NCBI GenBank assembly: GCA_035641235.1
Contig: DASQUP010000252.1
Location: forward strand, 1-11,790
Direction: 5' to 3'
From: DASQUP01 sp035641235
GTDB taxonomy: Bacteria > Actinomycetota > CADDZG01 > WHSQ01
Length of the DNA: 11,790 bases
Shown here: positions 1-6,522 of the stretch, one piece after another
Layout: the number at the start of each line of letters is the position of its first letter
Position numbering within the stretch: position 1 is the first letter of the stretch
The notes under the pieces: generated by a model
Database searches by the model: none
What the model was told of the DNA's origin: nothing
What the model saw: the letters and a program-made list of their open reading frames with translations, nothing else
Translations under genes and position numbers: made by a program

Positions 1-144
1 CGCCATGCGCGGCAGCAGTTGATCCAACCACTTCGGGATCCACCAGTTCCTGTCCCCCAACACCTCCATGGTCGCCGGCACCAGCAGAAGCCGAACGATT
101 GTTGCATCGACAAGAACTGCGACGGCGAGTCCGAGACCGAATAC
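1..144 (-). pseudogene. MMPL/RND-family transporter, C-terminal fragment only
   Basis: Read on the minus strand in the frame with codons ending at position 1, this stretch encodes FGLGLAVAVLVDATIVRLLL, then a VPATME segment and GDRNWWIPKWLD. This is the hallmark last transmembrane helix and tail of MMPL-type RND exporters (lipid or drug export, inner membrane). Roughly 48 residues are visible. The gene continues leftwards out of the window, so its 3' end is not seen. To the right, similarity to the family stops near 139-144, and an in-frame stop lies at 214-216 inside the next gene. The whole 5' part of the transporter, normally 700 or more residues, is therefore absent. The remnant is either a true deletion scar or an assembly join. 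The family assignment is confident; the pseudogene status is inferred from the abrupt loss of similarity. Confidence 0.7.
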
Positions 145-184
145 CGTGCGCGCTGTACTACCGACCAATCGATCGACCACATGA
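143..184 (+). pseudogene. Possible last codons of a sensor histidine kinase
   Basis: In the plus frame that ends at the TGA at 182-184, the final residues read TVRAVLPTNRSTT. This resembles the closing strand of a histidine-kinase ATPase domain (G-T-x-V-R-x-x-L-P followed by a short tail). The stop overlaps the ATG of the response regulator as ATGA, the usual arrangement for a kinase-regulator pair, and the regulator has no Shine-Dalgarno sequence of its own. Upstream of about 143 the sequence is antisense to the transporter fragment, so the rest of the kinase is missing. Only about 13 residues support this, so the call is weak. Confidence 0.3.
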
Positions 185-852
185 TTCGGATCGTTGTCGC
201 CGACGACCAGGCGTTAGTGCGGAAGGGCTTCACGCTTCTCCTCGATTCCGAGGAAGACATCGAGGTGGTCGGCGAGGCCGCCGATGGAGCCGAAGCAGTT
301 GAGCTTGCGCACCGCCTCGAACCCGACGTGGTGCTCATGGACGTACGGATGCCCCACGTGGATGGGATCGAAGCTACCGAACGGATCGTCCGCGAATCCG
401 GCGACAGTCGGGTCCGCGTCCTGGTGATTACGACCTACGAAGTCGACGAATACGTTTTTCGAGCGCTTCGAGCCGGGGCGAGCGGTTTTCTTCTGAAGGA
501 CACCGAGCCGGCGGAACTCGTTCAGGCAGTTCGCACGGTCGCGGGAGGTGATGCCCTCCTATCGCCGAAGGTCACACGATCCCTGATCGAGAAGTTCGTC
601 GCCATCGAGGAACCCGCCGAACGGTCGATCGATCTCCTCTCTCCGCTCACCGATCGTGAGCGGGAGGTCATGGAGAAGGTCGCTCGGGGATTGAGCAACG
701 ACGAGATCGCGGAGGAACTGGTAGTGAGCGCCGCAACAGTCCGCACACACGTGAGCCGAGCGATGACGAAGCTCCACGCACGCGATCGCGCCCAGCTCGT
801 CGTGCTCGCCTATGAGACCGGGCTCATCTCAGCGGGTCGTAGCGGATCCTGA
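181..852 (+). CDS. NarL/FixJ-family two-component response regulator
   Basis: A complete 223-residue DNA-binding response regulator that would be phosphorylated by a partner histidine kinase and then bind promoters. The receiver domain spans about residues 1-120, with the acidic pair D8-D9, phosphoacceptor D54 in LMDVRMP, T84/T85, and the conserved K106 in GFLLKD. A LuxR-type helix-turn-helix fills about residues 152-215 (LTDREREVMEKVARGLSNDE, then TVRTHVSRAMTKL). The reading frame stays open upstream to position 19, but those extra residues have no domain character, while MIRIVVADDQ is a standard receiver start. No Shine-Dalgarno precedes this ATG. It overlaps an upstream TGA as ATGA, suggesting translational coupling to a kinase gene that now looks truncated. 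The regulator itself shows no damage. The target genes are unknown. Confidence 0.93.
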   Translation: MIRIVVADDQALVRKGFTLLLDSEEDIEVVGEAADGAEAVELAHRLEPDVVLMDVRMPHVDGIEATERIVRESGDSRVRVLVITTYEVDEYVFRALRAGASGFLLKDTEPAELVQAVRTVAGGDALLSPKVTRSLIEKFVAIEEPAERSIDLLSPLTDREREVMEKVARGLSNDEIAEELVVSAATVRTHVSRAMTKLHARDRAQLVVLAYETGLISAGRSGS

Positions 853-921
853 GTTTCACGGCGCGCCGCCGGAGGTTCGATAGGGTCGCCTAGACTAAGC
901 CGCCGGAATCGCAACCTCAAC

Positions 922-927
922 AAGGAG
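922..927 (+). promoter_or_regulatory. Ribosome binding site of the DUF2269 gene
   Basis: AAGGAG, five bases ahead of the ATG at 933. It supports that start over any internal one. Confidence 0.7.
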
Positions 928-932
928 ACCGT

Positions 933-1385
933 ATGTACGAGTTCTTGTTGTTCCTCCACGTTCTGACTGCAGTCGTGTGGGTAGGCGGAGGACTTGCACT
1001 CAACTTCCTGGGGACTCGTTTGGTCGCGGCCGGCAACTCGGTGGAGATCGCCGGGTTCGCTCGACAAATCGAGTGGATCGGCACGCGAGTATTCATGCCG
1101 TCGTCGCTGGTGCTCCTCCTAGCCGGGATCTTCATGACCATCGACGCCTGGAGCTTCGAGGAACTGTGGATCATCGTCGGTATCGGAGGCTTTCTGTACT
1201 CGTTCATCAACGGCGCCTTCCTCGTCGGCCCACTCTCGGGACGAACCGGAAAGATGCTCGCCGAACGGGGAGCCGGCGACGCAGAGGTGACCGAGAACAT
1301 TCGCAGGATCTTCGTATTCGGTCGCATCGAACTAGCGATCCTTGTGATCGTGGTCTGGGCGATGACGATGAAGCCGACCTTGTAG
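933..1385 (+). CDS. DUF2269-type small integral membrane protein
   Basis: A 150-residue membrane protein resembling the DUF2269 family, whose function is unknown. The N-terminal pattern (FLLFLHVLTAVVWVGGGLAL) is typical of that family. Four hydrophobic segments are seen at about residues 3-23, 51-71, 78-99 and 127-146, giving a probable four-helix inner-membrane protein. A charged stretch around residues 103-125 probably forms a soluble loop. The start is fixed by AAGGAG at 922-927, five bases before the ATG. A possible TANNNT -10 element (TAGACT, 891-896) lies in the 80-base gap after the response regulator, but no good -35 accompanies it. The gene may therefore be transcribed alone or by read-through. 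The next gene is convergent. The family call is from pattern recognition; no substrate or partner can be inferred. Confidence 0.85.
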   Translation: MYEFLLFLHVLTAVVWVGGGLALNFLGTRLVAAGNSVEIAGFARQIEWIGTRVFMPSSLVLLLAGIFMTIDAWSFEELWIIVGIGGFLYSFINGAFLVGPLSGRTGKMLAERGAGDAEVTENIRRIFVFGRIELAILVIVVWAMTMKPTL

Positions 1386-1387
1386 TG

Positions 1388-1403
1388 GGCGGGGACGCCC
1401 GCC
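1388..1403. terminator. GC hairpin between convergent genes
   Basis: Perfect inverted repeat GGCGGG-GACG-CCCGCC, a six-base-pair stem with a four-base loop. It starts two bases after the stop of the DUF2269 gene and ends 13 bases before the stop of the convergent arsC. There is no T run on either side, so an intrinsic terminator of the U-rich kind is not seen. Actinobacteria often use hairpins of this kind, and the position suits a two-way terminator. Confidence 0.4.
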
Positions 1404-1416
1404 GATCAGTCGCGCG

Positions 1417-2073
1417 CTACGAGGCGGCTCCGGATTTGATCTCGGCCAGAAGGTGCCGGACGCGCCCCCCGATGTCGTCGCGGATCTTCCGCACATTCTC
1501 GACGGACTTCCCTGCGGGATCGTCCACCTCCCAGTCCTCGTAACGCTTCCCGGGGAATATCGGACACGCGTCACCACAACCCATCGTGACGATCACGTCG
1601 GCCGCCCGAACGATCTCGTCGGTCCACGGTTTGGGAAACTCGTGCGAGATGTCGATGCCGATCTCGGCCATTGCCTCGACGGCGGCAGGATTCACCTCGC
1701 TTTGGGGATCCGATCCTCCAGAGAACACGTGGACTTCGTCACTCGCAAGATGCTGAAGCCATCCCGCTGCCATCTGGGATCGGCCCGCGTTGTGGACGCA
1801 AAGAAAAACGACGGAGGGCGTATCGCTCGCCATCAGCCCCTCGACCTTGGCCAGCGCGCGGAGTCGCTCCCGTGCGAACCGCTCGACGAAGAGCGGTACG
1901 AACGACTGCACTTTCGAATGTGACAGGGACGTATAGGAATCCGCGATGAAACGCTCGATTGTCTCTGCGCCGAAGATCCCGGCGAAATCCTCTCGAATGT
2001 GTGACGCAGCGCGCCTTATGAGATGACGAATCTCGAGCGGGGCGGACTCCAAGACACTGCCCGTGGTAGCCAT
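1417..2073 (-). CDS. arsC: Arsenate reductase ArsC, LMW-phosphatase type, with N-terminal helical domain
   Basis: A 218-residue cytoplasmic enzyme expected to reduce arsenate to arsenite. In mycothiol-containing bacteria this type forms an arseno-mycothiol adduct. Residues about 12-80 form a helical N-terminal domain (FAGIFGAETIERF, then FVERFARERLRALA), commonly found in front of actinobacterial ArsC. The phosphatase-fold domain begins at about residue 85. It has the P-loop C92-VHNAG-R98-S99 and the second-site cysteines C166 and C170 in MGCGDACP, followed by the acidic WEVDDPAGK region. A GTG 33 bases upstream would extend it by 11 residues, but GGGAGGGAG eight bases before the ATG at 2073 fixes this start. 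It follows the ArsR-fusion gene by 29 bases, so the two probably share a transcript. No efflux gene follows. The thiol cofactor is inferred from family and context. Confidence 0.92.
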   Translation of the reverse strand: MATTGSVLESAPLEIRHLIRRAASHIREDFAGIFGAETIERFIADSYTSLSHSKVQSFVPLFVERFARERLRALAKVEGLMASDTPSVVFLCVHNAGRSQMAAGWLQHLASDEVHVFSGGSDPQSEVNPAAVEAMAEIGIDISHEFPKPWTDEIVRAADVIVTMGCGDACPIFPGKRYEDWEVDDPAGKSVENVRKIRDDIGGRVRHLLAEIKSGAAS

Positions 2074-2081
2074 GATGCGGT

Positions 2082-2090
2082 CTCCCTCCC
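2082..2090 (-). promoter_or_regulatory. Ribosome binding site that fixes the arsC start
   Basis: GGGAGGGAG on the minus strand, eight bases before the ATG at 2073. It lies just past the stop of the upstream ArsR-fusion gene, and it argues against the longer GTG start at 2106. Confidence 0.75.
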
Positions 2091-2102
2091 TTTGGTTGGA
2101 CC

Positions 2103-2786
2103 TCACGGAACGGGTGTGACATGCGGTGCGAAGCCGTCGATTCGGACGGCGATCTCATGTGCGGCGCGGTTGAAGGCGGCCGAACGGCCGATCGCGGCCG
2201 GATCCGCTACAGACCAGTGGAAGGATGGTTGGCCGGCACTGCCGGCCAACTGTTCGTGCGCTCGATCGCAAACCGTTACCACGATCACAGGCCCGTCAAG
2301 ATCGAGTCTTCCCATGGGGCGGGGAACAGCGCCCTCGATATCGAGCCCCAGCCGGCGCGCCGCCCGGACCGCCCCGGGATGGACGCGATCGGCCGGCTCG
2401 GTACCAGCCGACGTTGCCGGAACCGGATGGCGATCGTTCCAGAGTGCGGCCGCCAGCTGAGAGCGCGCCGAGTTGGCGGTGCATACGAAGAGAATTTCCG
2501 CCGCCCGATAGCTCGCGGACCGACCGAGCTTCTGCAGTGCATTGGGTTTGAGCCTGAGGTATCGCCGGCGTCCATCACCGTGGGAATCGAGACGTTCGAC
2601 GAGCCCCGCCGCCTCGAGAACGCCCAGGTGGTGCGCCATGAGGTTCGACGACACATCGAGGAGATCGCACAGCTCCGAAGGAGCACGATCCGAGTCTCGT
2701 AGGGCATCGACTATGGCCACCCGGTGGGCGTCGGCGAGGGCCGCATACATCCGGGCCCGAACTTTTGGAGAAGCCTCAACGGACAT
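2103..2786 (-). CDS. ArsR-family regulator fused to an ArsC-like low-molecular-weight phosphatase domain
   Basis: A 227-residue two-domain protein. Residues about 8-82 form an ArsR-type winged helix (LADAHRVAIVDAL, SELCDLLDVSSNLMAHHLGV, wing DGRRRYLRL). Residues about 95-220 form a low-molecular-weight tyrosine phosphatase/arsenate reductase fold, with P-loop C102-TANSA-R108-S109, a further cysteine C173 in VTVCDRAHE, and a WSVADP acid loop. The likely role is a regulator of the arsenic genes whose second domain may sense or reduce arsenate. The classical ArsR arsenite site (ELCVCD) is reduced here to one cysteine, C40, so sensing may differ. The ATG at 2786 has no Shine-Dalgarno within normal range, suggesting leaderless or weak translation. 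A palindrome overlaps the start codon, consistent with autoregulation. The fusion type is known in actinobacteria. The domain calls are firm; the sensing role is inferred. Confidence 0.9.
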   Translation of the reverse strand: MSVEASPKVRARMYAALADAHRVAIVDALRDSDRAPSELCDLLDVSSNLMAHHLGVLEAAGLVERLDSHGDGRRRYLRLKPNALQKLGRSASYRAAEILFVCTANSARSQLAAALWNDRHPVPATSAGTEPADRVHPGAVRAARRLGLDIEGAVPRPMGRLDLDGPVIVVTVCDRAHEQLAGSAGQPSFHWSVADPAAIGRSAAFNRAAHEIAVRIDGFAPHVTPVP

Positions 2787-2795
2787 TGACTCAAT
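2785..2795. promoter_or_regulatory. Palindrome at the start of the arsR-fusion gene, candidate ArsR operator
   Basis: ATTGA-C-TCAAT is a perfect 11-base palindrome that includes two bases of the ATG. It lies next to the weak -10 candidate (2794-2799) and is echoed by two overlapping TTGAC copies at 2818-2828. Position and symmetry suit an autoregulatory site for the ArsR-type product. Binding itself is not shown. Confidence 0.45.
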
Positions 2796-2823
2796 AGTCG
2801 CTGAGCTTTCGCTCTCCTGTCAA
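2794..2823 (-). promoter_or_regulatory. Candidate promoter of the arsenic genes
   Basis: On the minus strand TTGACA (2823-2818) is separated by 18 bases from GACTAT (2799-2794). The -35 is perfect and the -10 weak. It lies in the 75-base gap after the exonuclease gene and would give a very short leader or none. A small GAGC-GAAA-GCTC hairpin (2803-2814) sits in the spacer. Confidence 0.4.
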
Positions 2824-2861
2824 GTCAAGCTGTATGTGAGATTCGGGCTGTGGCGCGCCGG

Positions 2862-3755
2862 TCAGCGGAGCGCGTCCAGCAGGCGGCGCACCGCTCCCTC
2901 CAAACCGACCCCCTTGGCCGTCGCGAGGAGTGTGTCCTCGTTCTCCGGTGGACTCGGCCGCGTTAGATCGACCTGCGGAATGGGGAGGTCGGTCGGGATG
3001 GTGGTCACCTGCGCCGCCCGGACGACGTAGTCCCGGCTCCCGTGCACCTTGGCGAGCGCGGGATTCCCGGACGAGTTGTCCGCGGCGAGTACCGCGTCGA
3101 GGCTACCGTAGCGGGCGAGCAGTGCCGAGGCGAGTTTGTCGCCGATGCCGCGTACGCCCGGCAATCCATCGGAGGGGTCACCTCGCAGGACCGCGTAATC
3201 CTTGTACGCGCGCCCCGGGATGCCGTAACGCTCCTCGATGTAACTCTCCGTTACAACGTCAACGACACTGACGCCCTTCTTCGGGAACAAGACGTAGATG
3301 TTGGGATCGCGGACCACTTGGAAGAGGTCTCTGTCCCCGGACACGATCGCCACGCGACCGGGCGCCCGCTGGGCAAGGGTCCCGATGACGTCTTCGGCCT
3401 CGTAACCGTCGTGTCCCACGACCGGGATGCCACAGGCTTCGAGGAATCCGAAGACGATCGGCGTCTGCGGGGCGAGCCGGAGTTCCGCTTGTTCCTGTGC
3501 ACTCCCCGGCTCCGCCCGCACAGATTTGTACTGGGGAAGGAGTTCCACCCTCCAGTCCGGCCTCCAATCTGCATCGGTGGCACAGCAGATGAAGTCGGGA
3601 TCGTGATCAGAGATCAATCTTGCGAGCATGCCTAAGAATCCGTGCGCAGCGTTCACCGGCGTTCCGTCTGGAGCTTGGACTGAATCGGGGGTGGAGAACA
3701 GGGCGCGATAGATGAGACTGGACACATCCACGAGAAGTGTGAGGCCGCTCGCCAT
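2862..3755 (-). CDS. Stand-alone 5'-3' exonuclease / flap nuclease (PolA N-terminal type)
   Basis: A 297-residue metal-dependent nuclease homologous to the 5'-3' exonuclease domain of DNA polymerase I, without any polymerase domain. Such proteins remove 5' flaps and RNA primers. The PIN-like catalytic core is intact: D10 in LLVDVSSLIYRA, D61/D63, the YEAEDVIG motif (E119, E121, D122), D141 and D143 in SGDRDLFQ, and D193/D196 in RGDPSDGLPG. A helix-hairpin-helix DNA-binding motif follows in VRGIGDKLA (about 201-209). Its length is normal for stand-alone members. The ATG shares its A with the stop of the aconitase gene (TGATG), so translation is coupled to a metabolic operon, an unexpected partnership. 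It is the last gene of the unit. Family assignment is firm; its role in this operon is not clear. Confidence 0.92.
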   Translation of the reverse strand: MASGLTLLVDVSSLIYRALFSTPDSVQAPDGTPVNAAHGFLGMLARLISDHDPDFICCATDADWRPDWRVELLPQYKSVRAEPGSAQEQAELRLAPQTPIVFGFLEACGIPVVGHDGYEAEDVIGTLAQRAPGRVAIVSGDRDLFQVVRDPNIYVLFPKKGVSVVDVVTESYIEERYGIPGRAYKDYAVLRGDPSDGLPGVRGIGDKLASALLARYGSLDAVLAADNSSGNPALAKVHGSRDYVVRAAQVTTIPTDLPIPQVDLTRPSPPENEDTLLATAKGVGLEGAVRRLLDALR

Positions 3756-5692
3756 CAGACTTCGGTGCCCTCACGTATCAAACGGATTGTCCCTCCCGCC
3801 AGCAACGTCTTCCTCTCCCGAACCGACAACGCACTTCGCAACTCGAACGTGCGGCCCGATTCAGAGCTACAGATCAATGCGGTCGAGCCGGCGGCGATGC
3901 CCCGCCGCACGCCCTCGATCGTCCAGCGCTCCCCCGACCGAGCCGACACAAGATCTTCGTGATCGGAGAAGACTAAGGGCAGAATTCCCTGGGCGATCAA
4001 GTTGGAGCGGTGGATGCGGGCAAAACTTTCCGCGACCACGGCGCGCACACCCAGCCGAACGGCTGCCAGAGCAGCCTGTTCGCGCGACGATCCCTGTCCG
4101 TAGTTGTGTCCGGCCACGATCATCCCTCCCGGAGATGCGAGCGCACGATCGTGGAACCCTGGGTCCTGCCGGCGGAACATGTACCGGGCGCACGCCTCGA
4201 TGTTCGACCACAACGCCATGCCGAGGGCCCCGTCGGGGGCCATGTCCCCGGTCGAGACGTCGTCGTCGAGAACGATCAGTACCTCCCCCACGATGTCTTC
4301 CGGCAACTGGGGCGGTTCGGGCGGCGACACGATGTTGCGACCCCGCACGATCTCAATTCGCTCGGATTCGCCCCCGGGAGTAGGAGGGTCGAGGATGTGC
4401 CGGTCTACGACGGAGGGATCGTAGACGGCCGCCGGGAAGTCCGGCGGGGACCCAAGTCTGCGGGGGTCGGTGATCTCCCCCCTCAGCGCCGTGGCGGCGG
4501 CAACCGAGGGGGAAGACAGGAAGACCTGATCCCCTGCGGTTCCGCTGCGCCCCGGGAAGTTGCGGTTGAAGGTCCTTACGGAGGGGACGCCAGCCGACGG
4601 CGCGGCCCCGACTCCGATGCAGGGACCGCAGACCGCTTCGAGGATGCGCGCTCCTGCTCCCACGAGCTCCCGGTATAGACCCGAGCGCGCGATGGCGTCG
4701 AGGATCTGGCGCGAGCCCGGCGTCACGCTCATCTCCACTCCGGGATGGACTACGCCACCACGGAGGATGGACGCCACACGCGCGAGATCCTCGTAGGACG
4801 AATTAACGGACGAACCGACGCACACCTGACCCACGGGTGTCCCCTCGACCTCCGAAACGGGCACGACGTTCGCGGGCGAGTGTGGACAAGCGACCAGTGG
4901 CTCGAGTCTCGCCAAGTCGATCTCCTCGACTTCGTCATATGCCGAGTCTGCGTCCGCTGCGAGCTCCACGAAGTCAGCTGCGCGGCCTTGAGCTGAGAAC
5001 CACTCACGCGTTCGGGCGTCGCTCGGAAAGATGGCTGCGGTCGCTCCGGTCTCCAGCGCCATGTTGCAGATCGTTCCGCGCTCCATGACGGACAGAGTTT
5101 CGACACCCTCGCCGGTGAACTCGAAGGCCTTCCCGTAACCGCCGCGCACTCCGTATCGCCGCAACAGCTCGAGAACGACATCCTTCGCTTCCACCCATTC
5201 CGGAAGCCGCCCTCGCAGCTCGATGCCCACGACGGAGGGGCATCGCAGCCAGAATCCTCGACCGGCAAGCGCGGCGGCGACGTCAAGGCCGCCGGCACCG
5301 ACGGCGAACATCCCGGCCGCCCCGGCCATCGTGGTATGCGAATCCGCACCGAGGAGCACCCCGCCGGGACGAACGAACCGTTCGAGGTGGATGCTGTGCG
5401 AGATCCCGTTTCCGGGCCTCGAGCACCTTATGCCGTAGCGCGCGGAAAAACTCTGTAGGAACCGGTGCTCGTCCATGTTGAGGTCGTCGACCTGGAGGAC
5501 GTTGTGATCGATGTACATCACCGCAAGCGGAACCGCCGCCCGTTCCACCCCAAGCGCTTCGAACTGCAGATAGGTCATGCTGCCCGTCGCATCCTCCACC
5601 AGGATCTGGTCGGGCTCGAGGTGCAGCTCCTCCCCCGGCTCCAGGGAACCGCTCAGCAGGTGCTCCGACAACACGCGAAAAGTCAGGCTCAC
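3755..5692 (-). CDS. Aconitase-family hydratase, Aquifex type
   Basis: A 645-residue aconitase-superfamily enzyme, expected to dehydrate and rehydrate citrate/isocitrate or a related tricarboxylic acid around an iron-sulfur cluster. Landmarks: ILVEDATGSMTYLQFEALG near the N-terminus, GADSHTT (115-121), the cluster pair C355/C358 in VCGPCIG, FNRNFPGRSGT (375-385), and a C-terminal swivel domain with DDDVSTGDMAP (476-486) and YGQGSSREQA (531-540). Length matches the Aquifex-type subfamily. The classical first cluster cysteine (GSCTNSSYED in standard aconitases) is serine here (GSSVNSSYED, S295), with a cysteine four residues earlier (C291). I chose the GTG at 5692 because family similarity begins at SLTFRVLSEHL. 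The frame is open to 5767, but that extension overlaps the preceding gene. The gap to that gene is eight bases. Substrate may be citrate or something else. Confidence 0.88.
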   Translation of the reverse strand: MSLTFRVLSEHLLSGSLEPGEELHLEPDQILVEDATGSMTYLQFEALGVERAAVPLAVMYIDHNVLQVDDLNMDEHRFLQSFSARYGIRCSRPGNGISHSIHLERFVRPGGVLLGADSHTTMAGAAGMFAVGAGGLDVAAALAGRGFWLRCPSVVGIELRGRLPEWVEAKDVVLELLRRYGVRGGYGKAFEFTGEGVETLSVMERGTICNMALETGATAAIFPSDARTREWFSAQGRAADFVELAADADSAYDEVEEIDLARLEPLVACPHSPANVVPVSEVEGTPVGQVCVGSSVNSSYEDLARVASILRGGVVHPGVEMSVTPGSRQILDAIARSGLYRELVGAGARILEAVCGPCIGVGAAPSAGVPSVRTFNRNFPGRSGTAGDQVFLSSPSVAAATALRGEITDPRRLGSPPDFPAAVYDPSVVDRHILDPPTPGGESERIEIVRGRNIVSPPEPPQLPEDIVGEVLIVLDDDVSTGDMAPDGALGMALWSNIEACARYMFRRQDPGFHDRALASPGGMIVAGHNYGQGSSREQAALAAVRLGVRAVVAESFARIHRSNLIAQGILPLVFSDHEDLVSARSGERWTIEGVRRGIAAGSTALICSSESGRTFELRSALSVRERKTLLAGGTIRLIREGTEV

Positions 5693-5700
5693 TTCGGGAC

Positions 5701-6522
5701 CTAGGAGCCGGAGGAATCCGAACCTTTGTCCGCAGAGCCCGCCGCCCGGCGGTCCACCTCTTTCCACAACCGCATCCCGAGCGGCCGTTCGGCTTCCTCG
5801 GCGAGGTGACCGATTAGCCCTGCAGCGCGGGCGAGGAGCGCAAATCCTCGTGTCAAGAAGGGCGGGAAACCGAGATCGGCCAGGGCGGCCCCTGCGGCCC
5901 CCGCCCCGTTTATCGGCAGCGCCTTGCCCGTGGCCCTGCGGTGGGCGGCGGCAACATGTTCGAGCAGCCTCAGGTGCGGCCCCGCGAGTCCGGTCTCGTC
6001 TGCGAGCTGATAGATGCGCGGCGTCCGGGGATCGGTCTCCTTGTGGATTGGGTGGCCCAGCCCAGGGATCTTGCGTCCTGCGACGACCGCGGCTTCGACC
6101 GCCTCGGCGGCCAAGTCCTCCAGGTCCACGGTTGGGTCGTCGGTGTCGGCCGGTGATTCTGCGAGGATCTCTTGCAGGAAGCGCGCGGTGTCCTCGACGG
6201 GGCCCAGAAAGACGGTCCCCGCACCGAGGAGTCCGGCGGCGAGGGCACCCTGTAACGCTTCCGGCGCGCCGGTGTACGTGAACCGCGCGGCGAGCGCCGT
6301 TGGTGTGAGTCCGTGATCGGCAAGAGCAACGAGAACGGCGCTGAAGAGTTTCGACTCACCCTCCGACGGCTCGCGGCCGGACGCCAGCAGGAAGGCAACG
6401 TCGGCGAAAGACATGTGTCCCATGAGATCGTCGGCCAGGTTCCGTCCGCGAACAACTATCGAATCCGGGGTGGAGTGGCCGACGGACGTCCGCAGCCAGT
6501 CGCCGTCCAGGGGATCGCTCAC
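5701..6522 (-). CDS. Short citrate synthase homologue, citryl-CoA lyase-like
   Basis: A 273-residue member of the citrate synthase superfamily, much shorter than true citrate synthases (about 370-430 residues) and similar to stand-alone citryl-CoA lyases and the C-terminal domain of ATP-citrate lyase. Such enzymes split an acyl-CoA into acetyl-CoA and an oxoacid. The family core is present: GLGHPIHKETDPR (154-166) with H157 at the substrate-binding histidine, and ARAAGLIGHLAEE (231-243), equivalent to the GRSMGFIGH region of ATP-citrate lyase. Two classical catalytic positions differ: the first active-site histidine region reads AAGLLGAGTVFLG (95-107), and the LNVDG aspartate is asparagine in LPINGAG (N205). 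It starts with GTG in a GTGA overlap with the ligase stop, with GGGGGAG upstream. The family is fairly certain; lyase direction and substrate are inferred from family and neighbours. Confidence 0.8.
   Translation of the reverse strand: MSDPLDGDWLRTSVGHSTPDSIVVRGRNLADDLMGHMSFADVAFLLASGREPSEGESKLFSAVLVALADHGLTPTALAARFTYTGAPEALQGALAAGLLGAGTVFLGPVEDTARFLQEILAESPADTDDPTVDLEDLAAEAVEAAVVAGRKIPGLGHPIHKETDPRTPRIYQLADETGLAGPHLRLLEHVAAAHRRATGKALPINGAGAAGAALADLGFPPFLTRGFALLARAAGLIGHLAEEAERPLGMRLWKEVDRRAAGSADKGSDSSGS

Noticed and set aside
19..180. Fifty-four-residue N-terminal extension of the response regulator
   Set aside because: It has no domain character and lies antisense to a clear transporter coding sequence. 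The receiver domain starts naturally at the ATG at 181.
3712..4678. Long plus-strand open frames opposite the aconitase gene (over 220 codons)
   Set aside because: They are arginine- and proline-rich translations typical of GC-rich antisense frames, with no recognisable domain. The minus strand has a complete aconitase.
5693..5767. Longer aconitase start at 5767
   Set aside because: It would overlap the citryl-CoA lyase-like gene by 67 bases and add residues unlike the family. The GTG at 5692 matches where similarity begins.
5577..6281. Plus-strand 234-codon open frame opposite the lyase gene
   Set aside because: Low-complexity arginine, proline and glycine composition with no family match. 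It is a shadow of the minus-strand gene.
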